The notes: generated by a model not told the origin, from the sequence alone. A DNA stretch of 64,000 nt from Palsa-661 sp035535015 (GCA_035535015.1 DATLQU010000004.1:144307-208306); one strand, 5' to 3'; shown: positions 25,311 to 34,065, counted from the stretch's first letter. Numbers and translations are program-made.

Positions 25311-26291
25311 ATGGACGTCCTTCCGCCCTTGTCGACCGGATCGATCTCTCTGCGTCTCTACCCGCATACCGGCCTCGGTGCCGACGCCGTGGTCGATGAA
25401 CTCCTCACCCAGGGCCGGTTGGCCTCCGAGGCCGGATTCGACGGCGTCATGACGAGCGAGCATCACGCTGGATTCGCCGGCTACATGCCCAACCCCCTCC
25501 AGGCGGCCGGGTGGCTCCTCGAGGCCATGTCCACCGGCTGGGCCGCGCCGTGCCCGTTGCTGCTCACCTTGCGTCCACCGGCGCTGGTGGCCGAAGAGGT
25601 TGCCTGGCTGGCGGCGCGCCATCCGGGGCGTGTGGGTCTCGGGATGGCGGCCGGTTCCCTCGTCTCGGATTTCGAGATCATGGGACTGACGAAGGAGAAC
25701 CTCACGGAGCGTTTCGCCGCCGGTCTCGCCCTGCTGGCCGGTGCTCTCGGGGGGGACGATCCCGGTCCTTTGGCATCCGATCCCGCCATCGAGCGGTGCC
25801 GGACTCACCCGGTGCCGATGGCCAGTGCCGCCATGAGCCTGGCCGCCGTGCGCCGGGCGGCCAATCACCACATGGGAATCGTCTTCGACTCGCTGTCGAC
25901 GCCCGACCGCGTCCGGCTCCTGGTTGACGCCTATCGCCAGATGGGCGGCGACCGGGCCTGCATCTTGATCCGCCGAGCCTGGGTGGGATCGCCGCCCACC
26001 GACCAGATGTCCCGACAGGTGGAGATCTACCGGGGCTATGCGCACCCCGGAGCCCAGGCTCATTGGACGTCGGACGAGCTCGTCACCGGCGCCGATGCCC
26101 ACACCGTGGCCGAGGGACTCTACGAGGTCATGGCCAGGGCCGGGGCCGACGCCTGCAACCTCCGTGTCCATGCACCGGGGATCGAACCGGGGCAGGTGCG
26201 GAACCAGATCGTCGCCCTGACCGATGTGGTCGGCCGCCTCCGTGTCCTGCTCGGTCAGGCCAGGCAGCGCAAGGGCCGCCCGCCGTTGTAG
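25311..26291 (+). CDS. LLM-class (luciferase-like) flavin/F420 oxidoreductase
   Basis: A 326-aa TIM-barrel protein of the luciferase-like monooxygenase class: SEAGFDGVMTSEHHAGFAGYMPNP near residues 40-65 and EVAWLAARHPGRVGLGMAAGSLVSDF near 95-120 are the cofactor-side signatures. Uses FMN or F420; which one cannot be decided. It follows the cupin-SDR operon by 35 bases and its last 37 bases overlap the convergent MBL-fold gene. Likely part of the same catabolic unit. Confidence 0.85.
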   Translation: MDVLPPLSTGSISLRLYPHTGLGADAVVDELLTQGRLASEAGFDGVMTSEHHAGFAGYMPNPLQAAGWLLEAMSTGWAAPCPLLLTLRPPALVAEEVAWLAARHPGRVGLGMAAGSLVSDFEIMGLTKENLTERFAAGLALLAGALGGDDPGPLASDPAIERCRTHPVPMASAAMSLAAVRRAANHHMGIVFDSLSTPDRVRLLVDAYRQMGGDRACILIRRAWVGSPPTDQMSRQVEIYRGYAHPGAQAHWTSDELVTGADAHTVAEGLYEVMARAGADACNLRVHAPGIEPGQVRNQIVALTDVVGRLRVLLGQARQRKGRPPL

Positions 26292-27202
26292 CTGATCATG
26301 TCGACGAAGGCGCCGGGGACGTCGATCGGATCACCGGGCCGGGCGCCGGCGCACTCGGCGTAGGCGCGGTGCAGGTTGCCCACGATCCTCTCAGGATCGC
26401 TCAGCGACGCGTAGGGACCCAGATCGACCTGTCGGGCGGCGTCCAGGGGAGAGAGGCCGGCGGCCCAGGTCTCCGCCGCTGTTTCCTGCACGAAGCGGAG
26501 GTATTCACCAACTGTGTCGATCATCTCTCGACCACAGGGCGGACCGTGCCCGGGCACGAGGACCTCCGCGTCGAATTCCAGGAGCCGGTCGAGCACCATC
26601 ATGGCCCCGGACACCGAGCCCATGAGCACGAACGGAGTCCCACCGTTGAAGACGATGTCACCGGTGAACAAGACCCTGCGTTCGGGGATCCAGGCCACGA
26701 CGTCGTTGGTCGTGTGGGCGGCCGTCCCGAAGTGGTGGAGCTCAACCAGGACGTCGTCGACGTAGACGTTGAGGCGCCGTTCGAAGGTGATGAACGGTGC
26801 CGCCGTCTCGAGTGCACCCCAGTCGACGGGCTCGAAGATCCCGTCGGGACGCATGATCCCCATCGCGCGCACGGCGTCCCGGCAGTACTCGTGACCGATG
26901 ATGGCCGCATAGGGCACGAGGCAGTTGCCGTTCGTGTGGTCTCCGTGGTGATGGGTGTTCACCAGGGTACGCCGCCCGGTTCCGGCCACCAGGTCGACCG
27001 TATCGAGGAAGGCCCGAGTGCGTGCCTCGGTGGCACATGTATCGATGCACAGCACCCCCGATTCCCCGACCACGAATCCGGTGTTGTTGATCCACCACGA
27101 CCCATCGGGTTGGACGTAGGCGTAGACGCCTTCCGCCACCTCCTCGGTATGGGGCGGGGCCAAGGGATGCCCGTGGGCGTCGTCGTGGTGCGCGCTCGTC
27201 AT
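26255..27202 (-). CDS. MBL-fold metallo-hydrolase
   Basis: A 315-aa metallo-beta-lactamase-fold hydrolase. The zinc motif is NTHHHGDHTNGN (HxHxDH), with further ligands in FGTAAHTTNDV, FTGDIVFNGG and VPGHGPPCG. The order and spacing match the glyoxalase II-like MBL group that hydrolyses thioesters or lactones. ATG 27202 begins MTSAHHDDAHGH, a His-rich lead. Convergent with and overlapping the LLM gene by 37 bases. Substrate unknown. Confidence 0.88.
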   Translation of the reverse strand: MTSAHHDDAHGHPLAPPHTEEVAEGVYAYVQPDGSWWINNTGFVVGESGVLCIDTCATEARTRAFLDTVDLVAGTGRRTLVNTHHHGDHTNGNCLVPYAAIIGHEYCRDAVRAMGIMRPDGIFEPVDWGALETAAPFITFERRLNVYVDDVLVELHHFGTAAHTTNDVVAWIPERRVLFTGDIVFNGGTPFVLMGSVSGAMMVLDRLLEFDAEVLVPGHGPPCGREMIDTVGEYLRFVQETAAETWAAGLSPLDAARQVDLGPYASLSDPERIVGNLHRAYAECAGARPGDPIDVPGAFVDMISYNGGRPLRCLA

Positions 27203-27280
27203 TGAGGTGTTGTATCACCGTCCTCCCGACGGGGGTCGGCCGAGCGGTTGGCCCGACCACCGGACGGCCCGCCCACCAGA

Positions 27281-27994
27281 TCAGGCGATCAGCGTGATCC
27301 GTGACCCGTCGCTGCCCGGGTGACCGTGCTCGGCCACCACGAAGCCCTGGCCCCTGGCCACGCGATAGGCGGCGAGGGCGGCGGCCAAGGCGTCGACCCC
27401 GTCGAGGCCCCACATCTCCACGAAATCCGGTCGTTCCACGAGCGGCTCGAGGAGAGCGACCCGTTGGGCGATGCCGACTGCCGTACCCCGAGGTTTCAGC
27501 TTGATCGCCGGCCGCGCCGTCAGAGCCAGCCGGGTGAACGAGCCGGAGGGGTAGGTCTCGAAGAATTGGACCGATCGACATTGCGACCGGAGCCGCTCCC
27601 ACAGTGTGAAGCCGGCCTTCATCCACGCCAGGCGGGCCGGGAACGACGCTCCGGCCGACGGGGTCAACATGCTGACGGGTCCCCCGAGCAGACGATCCTC
27701 ACGTCCGTGGTGGGTGGCGGCCAGGGCGACCTCGGCGCACCGGGCCGGCCGGACCTTCGGAAGCGGGCAGCCGGCCGTCTGTCGGTCAGGTGCGTCGATA
27801 CCGACGTGCGAGGCCTGAGCGCACAGGCGCTCCAACCGAGCAAGACCCGACTCTCCGATGGAGAGGTGGACGTCCTCGACGACGGGCCGGTCACCGTTGA
27901 CGCCGGTCAGGAACACGGCGTGGACAGCCTTGGTGCCGAAATCGATTCCGCCGACTCTGATGGTCCCGTTGTCGGCGTCCGAAGGAGGATCCAC
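27281..27994 (-). CDS. DUF429 family protein (RNase H-like fold)
   Basis: A 237-aa protein of the DUF429 family, predicted RNase H-like nuclease fold. Seen: the first strand GGIDFGTKAVHAVFL with an aspartate, HVGIDAPDR, the FFETYPSGSF motif near residue 150 and GLDGVDALAAALAAYRVARG near the end, each with family acidic residues. No function has been proven for the family. Start at GTG 27994; no strong Shine-Dalgarno, so the start is uncertain. It is preceded by 77 bases that contain nothing recognisable. Confidence 0.7.
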   Translation of the reverse strand: MDPPSDADNGTIRVGGIDFGTKAVHAVFLTGVNGDRPVVEDVHLSIGESGLARLERLCAQASHVGIDAPDRQTAGCPLPKVRPARCAEVALAATHHGREDRLLGGPVSMLTPSAGASFPARLAWMKAGFTLWERLRSQCRSVQFFETYPSGSFTRLALTARPAIKLKPRGTAVGIAQRVALLEPLVERPDFVEMWGLDGVDALAAALAAYRVARGQGFVVAEHGHPGSDGSRITLIA

Positions 27995-28071
27995 GGTCGT
28001 CAGCGTAGGGACTCGCCACCGGCGCCGTGGGCGGGCGCTCGGGAAGGGGTGAATCCTCGGGCGTCACATGG

Positions 28072-28800
28072 CTAGGGCCAGGGGTGGCAGTGGCGGCAAC
28101 ACCCCGGGTCGGCACCGATGTCGCTGCGGCACCAGTCCACCAGGGCGGCGAGGTCAGTGGCGCAGACCTTGCGATAGTTGGCCGTCCGCGTCCGTCCTGA
28201 TCCGGCCGGCCCCACGATGCAGATGCACGTCGCTCGATGGAGCATCAAGGAATTCGGCGAGGTCGCCCGATCGGCGTTCACGACGAAGCCGTCGGTGTGC
28301 GCGGATGCCCAAGCCAGATATCCGGCGTCGTCGTCGAGAAATGATCGGATCGGACCCGGCGGGGTGTCGGAGACAGGGTGGGGTGCGAGATGATCGACCG
28401 GCGGTGGCGGGCTCACCGTCCGGGCGGCCACCAGTGTCCGCAGAGCGCAGAGGAGGGCCCAGATGTACTGGCCGCCGCGACCGTTCGGCTCTTCGCCGAA
28501 GTGGTGCCAGCGGCGTTGCTCGTAGAAAAGGCAGGCTCGGAGCTCGTCGATCGAGTCGGGCAACGTGTGGGCCCGGGTCCAACCCCGGATGGACCGGGTG
28601 GCCAGTTCGGACACGTCATCCCAGTAGGCGTACCCGTCATAGGACAAGGAGAACGAGGAGACGGCATCCCAGGTGTCGCTGCGGTCGGGGATGGCGTGGA
28701 CCCTGAGCTGTCCATTGGGCACCGCGCAAGGGAAGAAATCTCCGGCCGGTGAGCGGCTCGGGTCTTTCCAGCGCAGCACGGGATCTGACCGAGCGGCCAT
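28072..28800 (-). CDS. Uncharacterised two-part protein with Cys/His-rich C-terminus
   Basis: I do not recognise a named family. The 242-aa frame from ATG 28800 has an N-terminal region with WDAVSSFSLSYDGYAYWDDV and LYEQRRWHHFGEEPNG (aromatic-rich, seen in some actinobacterial hypothetical proteins) and a C-terminal module, about residues 140-242: YLAWASAHTDGFVVNADRA then LMLHRATCICI, ANYRKVCATDLAALVDWC and CCRHCHP at the end. The C-terminal module resembles a small domain found in actinobacterial proteins of unknown role, in which an LHRAxC stretch and a closing CxxC probably bind zinc. ATG 28800 was chosen over the longer frame because homology-like sequence begins there. Confidence 0.6.
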   Translation of the reverse strand: MAARSDPVLRWKDPSRSPAGDFFPCAVPNGQLRVHAIPDRSDTWDAVSSFSLSYDGYAYWDDVSELATRSIRGWTRAHTLPDSIDELRACLFYEQRRWHHFGEEPNGRGGQYIWALLCALRTLVAARTVSPPPPVDHLAPHPVSDTPPGPIRSFLDDDAGYLAWASAHTDGFVVNADRATSPNSLMLHRATCICIVGPAGSGRTRTANYRKVCATDLAALVDWCRSDIGADPGCCRHCHPWP

Positions 28801-28970
28801 GTGCACGGTCCCTTCGGCTCCGGTGGCTTCCGCGGGACCGGAGACGACGGAGCGGCCCCGTTGGCGGCTCCGACTTCCCGGCACATGGGTGGCCAAACGG
28901 CGCCGCCCTTTGGTGCCGGTTGGATCCTGCTGGCCGAAGGCCGTTCCCGGTATGTGCATGGCCCGGCCGA

Positions 28971-30023
28971 TCAGACGGCCACGCCGTTGAAAGCCCTGTC
29001 GGCCACGACAACCTGGCCCCGACCCGTCTGCTTGGCGTTGTAACAGGCGCCGTCGGCCAGCCGCAGGAGGTTCTCGACCGTGCTCCCCGGTCCCGCCTCG
29101 GCCACACCGGCCGAGAAACCCTGACGGGTAGAGCCGGCGAGGCGGCCGAGCTTTTCGATGGCGTCGCTCCGGTTCGTCGATGGCAACAACAGGACGAACT
29201 CGTCTCCACCGGCGCGCGCCAACACGTCGGTCGACCGCAATGTCTCGCTCCAGGCCCGGCTCACCTCAGCCAACAACCGGTCCCCCTCCTGGTGCCCGTA
29301 GGCGTCGTTGACCTCCTTGAAGTGGTCAAGGTCCAACACCACCAGACACAGGGGGTGCTCGAGGCGAGCACAACGGTGCAATTCCCGGGCGAGTATGGGC
29401 TCGAAGGCCCTCCGGTTGACCAGTCCGGTCAACGGATCGGTGGTGGCGGCGACCTTGAGCGCCTGTTGCAAGACGTGGACCACCACTCCCACGGTCACGG
29501 TCGTCCCCACGATGACGGCCCAACCGGCTGAGGCGCCCACGACACCCGAAGTGAGCAGCACCGCCCCCGATGTCGCCGCTTGGGCCACCATGTAGATGAC
29601 GAAGGCGCGCGTCGAATAGAACGACGCCGTGAAGATGGTAGGCAGGACGTAGAGCCCGGCGATGCCGCCGACCACGGGGCTGTGGTGAGCGCACATGACT
29701 GCAGCGCTCACCGCCAACAGAGCGAGGAGGGACAAGAAGTAGTTGGCCCACAGCCCCACACGTTCGCCCTGCCAGAAGTTGACTATGGCCACCACGCCGG
29801 CGGCGGCGGAGATGGCGGCCAGCCCGGCGACGTTCTCGCCGCGTCCGTGGGGAAGGAGGATGAGCAGCTCGCCGCTCACGCAGCCGATTCCCCACAGCAG
29901 GGCGGAGAACTTCGAGATCTGACGGGCCGAGATGACGGTGCCGACGGCCTCCGGCCGTGCCGGCGCGCCCTTGGACCGGGCGCGACGGGTGTCGGGGGCG
30001 GGCGGGGACAAGGCCATCGCCAT
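28971..30023 (-). CDS. Membrane diguanylate cyclase (GGDEF)
   Basis: A 350-aa protein with about seven transmembrane segments (residues 40-185) followed by a GGDEF domain. The domain begins TDPLTGLVNRRAFEPI, carries DLDHFKEVNDAYGH and the active-site ARAGGDEFVLLLP near residue 271, and ends YNAKQTGRGQVVV. All catalytic residues are intact, so it should make cyclic di-GMP from two GTP. No I-site RxxD is seen at the usual place (STD in front of the motif: RSTD fits an RxxD I-site). ATG 30023 starts the protein before the first membrane span; an earlier start up to 30125 is possible but adds basic non-conserved residues. Divergent from the EEP gene. Confidence 0.88.
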   Translation of the reverse strand: MAMALSPPAPDTRRARSKGAPARPEAVGTVISARQISKFSALLWGIGCVSGELLILLPHGRGENVAGLAAISAAAGVVAIVNFWQGERVGLWANYFLSLLALLAVSAAVMCAHHSPVVGGIAGLYVLPTIFTASFYSTRAFVIYMVAQAATSGAVLLTSGVVGASAGWAVIVGTTVTVGVVVHVLQQALKVAATTDPLTGLVNRRAFEPILARELHRCARLEHPLCLVVLDLDHFKEVNDAYGHQEGDRLLAEVSRAWSETLRSTDVLARAGGDEFVLLLPSTNRSDAIEKLGRLAGSTRQGFSAGVAEAGPGSTVENLLRLADGACYNAKQTGRGQVVVADRAFNGVAV

Positions 30024-30167
30024 TGGTATCGGCACGTGGGCCCAGCGGTTGAGTGGACAGCGATCTTTGGGCCCAAGGGGGTTTCCGGCTGCCCTGTGAC
30101 GTCCCCACCGGCTCCGGCCGGTCATGGTGGGACGGGGTCACTCGACGCCGCCATTAGCCTCCGCTCG

Positions 30168-30974
30168 ATGCACGCAGTGGTGGTGGCCAGTTTCAACATC
30201 CACGGCGGGGTCGACGGCCTCGGACGTCCGTTCGACGTGGTCGCCGCCTGCCGCGCCGTCGACGCCGATCTTCTCGTCCTCCAGGAGACCTGGACGCCGG
30301 ACGCCGGGGAGTCTCTCGCCCGCCGCGTGGCCGACGCTCTCGGCTACCGGGTGGAGGAACTGGCCATGGCCCGGGCCCGCCTGGCGACTCCGACCACCTC
30401 GGATCCGGCCTCCCCGGCGTGGGGCCCGGTCCTGCGTGTGACCGGCCCCTACGGTCTCCGGGTGGGTGATCCCCGTCCCGGCCGGGCGGGGCCGGCCGCC
30501 ACCGCCGTCGTGGCAGACCACGGGACCTGGGGGATGGCCTTGCTGTCACGAGTGCCCGTGATCCGGGCCACCACACTTGATCTCGGCCAGTTGTGGCGCG
30601 ACCCGGCGCGGCGCGGCGCCCTGGCGGTCGAGGTGGACGTCGGCGGACGATCCCTTCGGGTGGTCGGCACCCACATGTCACACCTGAGCAACGGATCCGT
30701 CTTCCAACTGCGTGCCCTGCGCCGCCTCATCACCGATCCGGCAGTTCCCGCCGTGCTCGCCGGCGATATGAATCTCTGGGGACCACCTCTGTCGGTGCTT
30801 TTCCCGGGCTGGTCACGGGTGGTTCGGGGTCGGACGTGGCCGGCGTGGCGGCCCCTGGCCCAGCTCGACCACATCCTCGTCACGGCCGGGGTGGTCCCCT
30901 CAGGTGCCTGCCAGGTGATGAAGGTGGCCGGTTCCGATCACCTCCCCGTGCGCGCCTCGCTCACCCTCGGCTGA
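30168..30974 (+). CDS. Endonuclease/exonuclease/phosphatase-family protein
   Basis: A 268-aa member of the EEP metallo-phosphoesterase fold. Motifs: ASFNIHGG (metal-side Asn), LLVLQETW (Glu), RVVGTHMSHL, VLAGDMNLWG (Asp-Asn pair) and GSDHLPVRASL (Asp-His). The full active-site set is present, so it is presumably active; whether it cuts nucleic acid, lipid headgroups or another phosphodiester is unclear. The ATG at 30168 begins MHAVVVASFNIHGG; the upstream frame is not homologous. No signal peptide. Its last 14 bases overlap the convergent sortase gene. Confidence 0.85.
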   Translation: MHAVVVASFNIHGGVDGLGRPFDVVAACRAVDADLLVLQETWTPDAGESLARRVADALGYRVEELAMARARLATPTTSDPASPAWGPVLRVTGPYGLRVGDPRPGRAGPAATAVVADHGTWGMALLSRVPVIRATTLDLGQLWRDPARRGALAVEVDVGGRSLRVVGTHMSHLSNGSVFQLRALRRLITDPAVPAVLAGDMNLWGPPLSVLFPGWSRVVRGRTWPAWRPLAQLDHILVTAGVVPSGACQVMKVAGSDHLPVRASLTLG

Positions 30975-31740
30975 CGGACGAGATCTGGGTCGCCGCCGGT
31001 TCGGTGGGGGCAGTGGGGGCCGCAGCGCCGGTAAGGACGGTGGGGACGGTGGGGACGGTGGGGACGGTGGGGACGGTGGTGGCCGGAGTAGCGGAGACGA
31101 AGGAGCTGTAGACAACGATGTTCGAGAGATAGTGACCGGTCTGCGCGTCGAATGTCCCCCCGCAGGTGACGAGCTGCAGGGTGCTGTCGCCGTGTGAGGC
31201 GTAGACCTGGTCGGCGGGGAACTGCGTCTTCGCATAGGTCGCCACCGAGCTCACGGCGAAGGTGGCGACGGCTCCGTCGGTCAGGCTCACCTGGACTTGG
31301 TCACCGGGCTGCAGGGTCCGCAGATTGAAGAAGACGCCCGGACCCTTGTAAGTGTCCACATGACCCAGGATGACCGACGAACCCAGTTGGCCCGGCGACG
31401 GTCCCAGCCGGAACCAACCCGGCTCTTGACCGCTTGTCGGTACCTGGACCGTCCCGTCGAGGTTCAGACCCAACATCGACAGGGGAACGGAGAGGGCGAT
31501 GGCCGGTATCCGAAGCGATGTCGGAACGGAGCGGTCCACGACCACGGCGGGGGTGACCGCGGGGGGCTTCGGGGTCACCGGGGGGATCGGTCGCTGGGCC
31601 ACCGGGCCCGGCAACGGGCGTTGGTGGCCGCGCAGGCCGACGGTGACGCAGCCCGCAGCGGTGACGAGGAGAACCCCGGACACCGCCCACCACACCCTCG
31701 AGCGGTGCTGTGCACCGCCGAGGGTGAATGGCGTGGTCAT
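30961..31740 (-). CDS. Class F sortase
   Basis: A 259-aa sortase. The N-terminal TM anchor (about residues 17-36) is followed by a Pro-rich linker and the beta-barrel domain with LGLNLDGTVQVP, GWFRLGPSPGQLGSSVILGHVDT (catalytic His) and LQLVTCGGTFD (catalytic Cys). The third catalytic residue, Arg, normally follows a few residues later; here the segment reads GHYLSNIVV and no Arg is visible at the expected position, so check against the family. The C-terminus is a low-complexity TVPTVPTVPTVPTV tail encoded by a 9-bp tandem repeat. Start overlaps the stop of the upstream ice-binding-like gene by four bases; that protein carries a sorting-type C-terminus and is the probable substrate. Confidence 0.82.
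   Translation of the reverse strand: MTTPFTLGGAQHRSRVWWAVSGVLLVTAAGCVTVGLRGHQRPLPGPVAQRPIPPVTPKPPAVTPAVVVDRSVPTSLRIPAIALSVPLSMLGLNLDGTVQVPTSGQEPGWFRLGPSPGQLGSSVILGHVDTYKGPGVFFNLRTLQPGDQVQVSLTDGAVATFAVSSVATYAKTQFPADQVYASHGDSTLQLVTCGGTFDAQTGHYLSNIVVYSSFVSATPATTVPTVPTVPTVPTVLTGAAAPTAPTEPAATQISSVSRG
31035..31079. repeat. 9-bp tandem repeat, 5 copies, in the sortase C-terminal tail
   Basis: GGACGGTGG repeated five times in perfect register. On the coding strand this encodes the TVP triplet run at the end of the sortase. The unit is a multiple of three, so copy-number change alters only tail length. Confidence 0.95.
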
Positions 31741-32801
31741 CCGTCGTCGGTCGCGGTGCCTTTGCCGCCGGGAGTCCCCAGGAGCACCCGGCGCCGACGG
31801 ATCGCCTGAATCATGGCCAGAACGGCGCCGACCAGGGCCATACCGCCCGCGGCGACCAGAACCGGGTCACCAGCGTGGGCTGCACCCCCGAAGCCGGTCG
31901 ACGGCGAACCGAAGGGAACCACGCCGCCACCGAGGCCGTTGCCGCTCACGCCACCGCCGAGACCGTTCCCATTGACACCGCTGCCCCTGGCGTTGCCGCC
32001 GGGGCCACCGCCTGCCTGATTGTTGCCCGATGGCGTGGCCGTGGTTCCCGTCGTGGTCGATGCCACACATCCCCCCGGCTGACCGATGGTGTTGCTGTCC
32101 AGGGTGACGGCGCCGTTGCGGGCGAGAATGCGGCCGCTCACGGTGGCTCCGGTGTCCAGGGTGGCCGAGGTCAGGGCCATCACGGTGCCCACGAACGTCG
32201 TGGCCGTCCCCAGGGTGGCCGAACTGCCCACCTGCCAGAAGACGTTGCACCACTGGGCGCCGTTGATGAGACGGACCGTGCTGTGTGACGCCGTGATCAA
32301 GGTGGATCCGGCCTGGAAGATGAACACGGCATTGGCGTTGTTCTCACCATTCAAGGTCACCGTGCCCGTCAGACTGAGGGACGAGGTTCCCTTGTAGACG
32401 CCGGCCACCAGATTCTGTCCCCCGAGGTCGGGGTTCGACTCGACCGTGACCGGTGTCCGCCCCGCCGCGCTGTTGTACGCCGTGGTGAGGTCGTTCTGGG
32501 CCTGGAGAGCCACGCCGTCGGCGGCGTGCTGCGATCCGTTGGTGACGAGCCCCGGCGGGAAGCCGGTGACCGAACTGGCGTTACCCGGGCTCAGCCCCAG
32601 ACTTCCCGAGATGACGCTGGGACCGGTATTGGTGATCGTCTGACCCCCGAGCACGGAGAAAGGTGTGGCTGTTCCCAGCCCCACGGGAGGCTGCGCCGCC
32701 GAGGCGGAGGGGACACCGAGGACCCCTCCCAGCAGAACCATGGCCACGGCGGTGGCCACCGCTGTGGCCGCCGTCGTACAACGGCGTAGTGGGCTGACCA
32801 T
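31737..32801 (-). CDS. Ice-binding-like (DUF3494) surface protein with sortase signal
   Basis: A 354-aa exported protein. Residues 1-35 form a signal peptide (RRCTTAATAVATAVAM... ASAAQP). Residues 45-265 are a DUF3494 beta-solenoid, seen in FSVLGGQTITNTGPSVISG, SPGNASSVTGFPPG, VYKGTSSLSLTGTVTL, VFIFQAGSTLITAS and TFVGTVMALTSATLDTG. DUF3494 includes bacterial ice-binding proteins but many members have other adhesion roles. A Gly/Asn-rich linker (NGNGLGGGVSGNGLGGG) is followed by a sorting-type end: SPSTGFGG, hydrophobic stretch VLVAAGGMALVGAVLAMI, then RRRR. Its stop overlaps the sortase start, so the pair is a substrate-enzyme unit. GAAGGAGT precedes ATG 32801. Confidence 0.88.
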   Translation of the reverse strand: MVSPLRRCTTAATAVATAVAMVLLGGVLGVPSASAAQPPVGLGTATPFSVLGGQTITNTGPSVISGSLGLSPGNASSVTGFPPGLVTNGSQHAADGVALQAQNDLTTAYNSAAGRTPVTVESNPDLGGQNLVAGVYKGTSSLSLTGTVTLNGENNANAVFIFQAGSTLITASHSTVRLINGAQWCNVFWQVGSSATLGTATTFVGTVMALTSATLDTGATVSGRILARNGAVTLDSNTIGQPGGCVASTTTGTTATPSGNNQAGGGPGGNARGSGVNGNGLGGGVSGNGLGGGVVPFGSPSTGFGGAAHAGDPVLVAAGGMALVGAVLAMIQAIRRRRVLLGTPGGKGTATDDG

Positions 32802-32904
32802 GACCGACTCCTTCGTCTGCCTCGGGATGCCTGGCCGTCGTCGACGACTCGTCCGCGGGGGTATTTCAAACATCGGACGAAAAGAGGAAACCTGTAATCT
32901 ATTT

Positions 32905-32922
32905 CTAGACAACGGTTGCTAG
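32905..32922. promoter_or_regulatory. Candidate operator for the winged-helix regulator
   Basis: CTAGACAACGGTTGCTAG contains the perfect palindrome CAACGGTTG and nearly symmetric CTAG ends, located 10 bases upstream of the regulator start and in the shared 131-base divergent promoter region, which is AT-rich for this genome. Control of both the regulator and the ice-binding/sortase operon is plausible. Confidence 0.45.
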
Positions 32923-32932
32923 TCTCAATCAG

Positions 32933-33244
32933 GTGACGAACTGGAGCTTCCTGACCAACCACGGTCGGGCCCTGTTGTGCATCTTTCGCGACCCCGAGGT
33001 GCGTTTGCGCGAGATCGCCACCACCCTCGCCATCTCGGAACGCCGGGCCTATGCCATCGTCAGCGACCTCACGGTGGGCGGTTATGTGGTCAAGAACAAA
33101 GAGGGCCGACGGAACCGTTATGAGATCCAGTCCCACCTGCCGCTCCCCGAGTTCACCGGTCGTGACCAGGCCATCGGTGCCGTGCTGGACCTGTTGGCCG
33201 CGCCCCGGGAGCGGCGCCGGTTCGCCCGTCGATCCGGCGACTGA
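32933..33244 (+). CDS. Small winged-helix transcriptional regulator
   Basis: A 103-aa winged-helix protein, MarR-like in fold. Typical sequence is SFLTNHGRALLCIFRDPEVRLREIATTLAI, the recognition helix SERRAYAIVSDLTVGGYVVK and a wing EGRRNRYEIQ. The last 25 residues (DQAIGAVLDLLAAPRERR) are helical and may dimerise. GTG start at 32933; no clear Shine-Dalgarno, so translation may begin close to the transcript start. Divergent from the ice-binding/sortase operon, which it may regulate through the inverted repeat between them. Confidence 0.75.
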   Translation: MTNWSFLTNHGRALLCIFRDPEVRLREIATTLAISERRAYAIVSDLTVGGYVVKNKEGRRNRYEIQSHLPLPEFTGRDQAIGAVLDLLAAPRERRRFARRSGD

Positions 33245-33330
33245 CGCCGAGGCCCGGTTGTTCAGCTGCCCGACCCGTCATCTCGACCGGCCGTCCGCGG
33301 CGATCTTGACGGCCCGGCTTCCTTGATTCA

Positions 33331-33352
33331 GAATACTCTGACTCTGATATTC
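33331..33352. promoter_or_regulatory. Candidate PadR operator
   Basis: GAATA and TATTC are separated by 12 bases in an imperfect palindrome (GAATA-N12-TATTC), with CTCTGA repeated inside. It is 36 bases upstream of the PadR gene in a locally AT-rich stretch. PadR sites usually pair short inverted arms across 8-12 bases, so this fits; the actual consensus for this protein is unknown. Confidence 0.4.
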
Positions 33353-33387
33353 GGAGAGATACCCCCAAAGGCGGAGATGCGTAGGAC

Positions 33388-34065
33388 ATGGCCCGTCGCA
33401 AGATCTCGAATCCGCTGGCCTTGGCCGTCCTGGCCTGTCTCTACGAACGGCCGATGCACCCCTACGAGATGGCGACCACGATGCGCACCAGGAACAAAGA
33501 CGAGAGCATCAAGCTCAACTACGGGTCCCTGTACTCCGTCGTCGACGCCCTCCAACGAGGTGGCCTCATCGAAACCCAGGAAACGACCCGCCAGGGTCGG
33601 CGTCCCGAGCGGACCGTTTATCGTGTTACCGACAGCGGAGTTCACGAACTTCTCGACTGGCTCGGAGAGCTGTTGAGCACCCCGGTGAAGGAGTACACAC
33701 AGTTCGAAGCGGGACTCTCGTTCCTGCCGGTGGTTTCGCCAGCCGAGGCGGTTGCTCTGCTCAGTGCCCGGGTATCCCGGCTCGACATGGAACTCACGGG
33801 ACGTCGTTCGGTGCATTCGCGACTCGACGAACACATACCGCGATTGTTCAGCGTGGAATACGAGTACAAGACGATGCTCCTCGACGCCGAGCTCGCCTGG
33901 TTGCGAACGCTTGTCGGCGACATCGAATCAGGAGCGCTTGGTGGAAGCGAAACTTGGTCGGCGATCCACTCGGGCGACGCCGACATCCACCACGCCAAAG
34001 AAGGTCAGGTTGGCACGCTCGAAGCCAACGGACATCGCCAAGAACAGCCGAAAGGACACCGGTAA
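33388..34065 (+). CDS. PadR-family transcriptional regulator
   Basis: A 225-aa PadR-type regulator. The winged helix is clear: SNPLALAVLACLYERPMHPYEMA, LNYGSLYSVVDALQRGGLIE and the wing RRPERTVYRVTDSG. A C-terminal helical dimerisation region follows (EYTQFEAGLSF to YKTMLLDAELAWL), then a hydrophilic tail. Its stop is immediately followed by the start of an ABC ATPase and permease, the common arrangement of a multidrug efflux operon under its own regulator. It probably represses the operon until an inducing compound binds. Confidence 0.9.
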   Translation: MARRKISNPLALAVLACLYERPMHPYEMATTMRTRNKDESIKLNYGSLYSVVDALQRGGLIETQETTRQGRRPERTVYRVTDSGVHELLDWLGELLSTPVKEYTQFEAGLSFLPVVSPAEAVALLSARVSRLDMELTGRRSVHSRLDEHIPRLFSVEYEYKTMLLDAELAWLRTLVGDIESGALGGSETWSAIHSGDADIHHAKEGQVGTLEANGHRQEQPKGHR

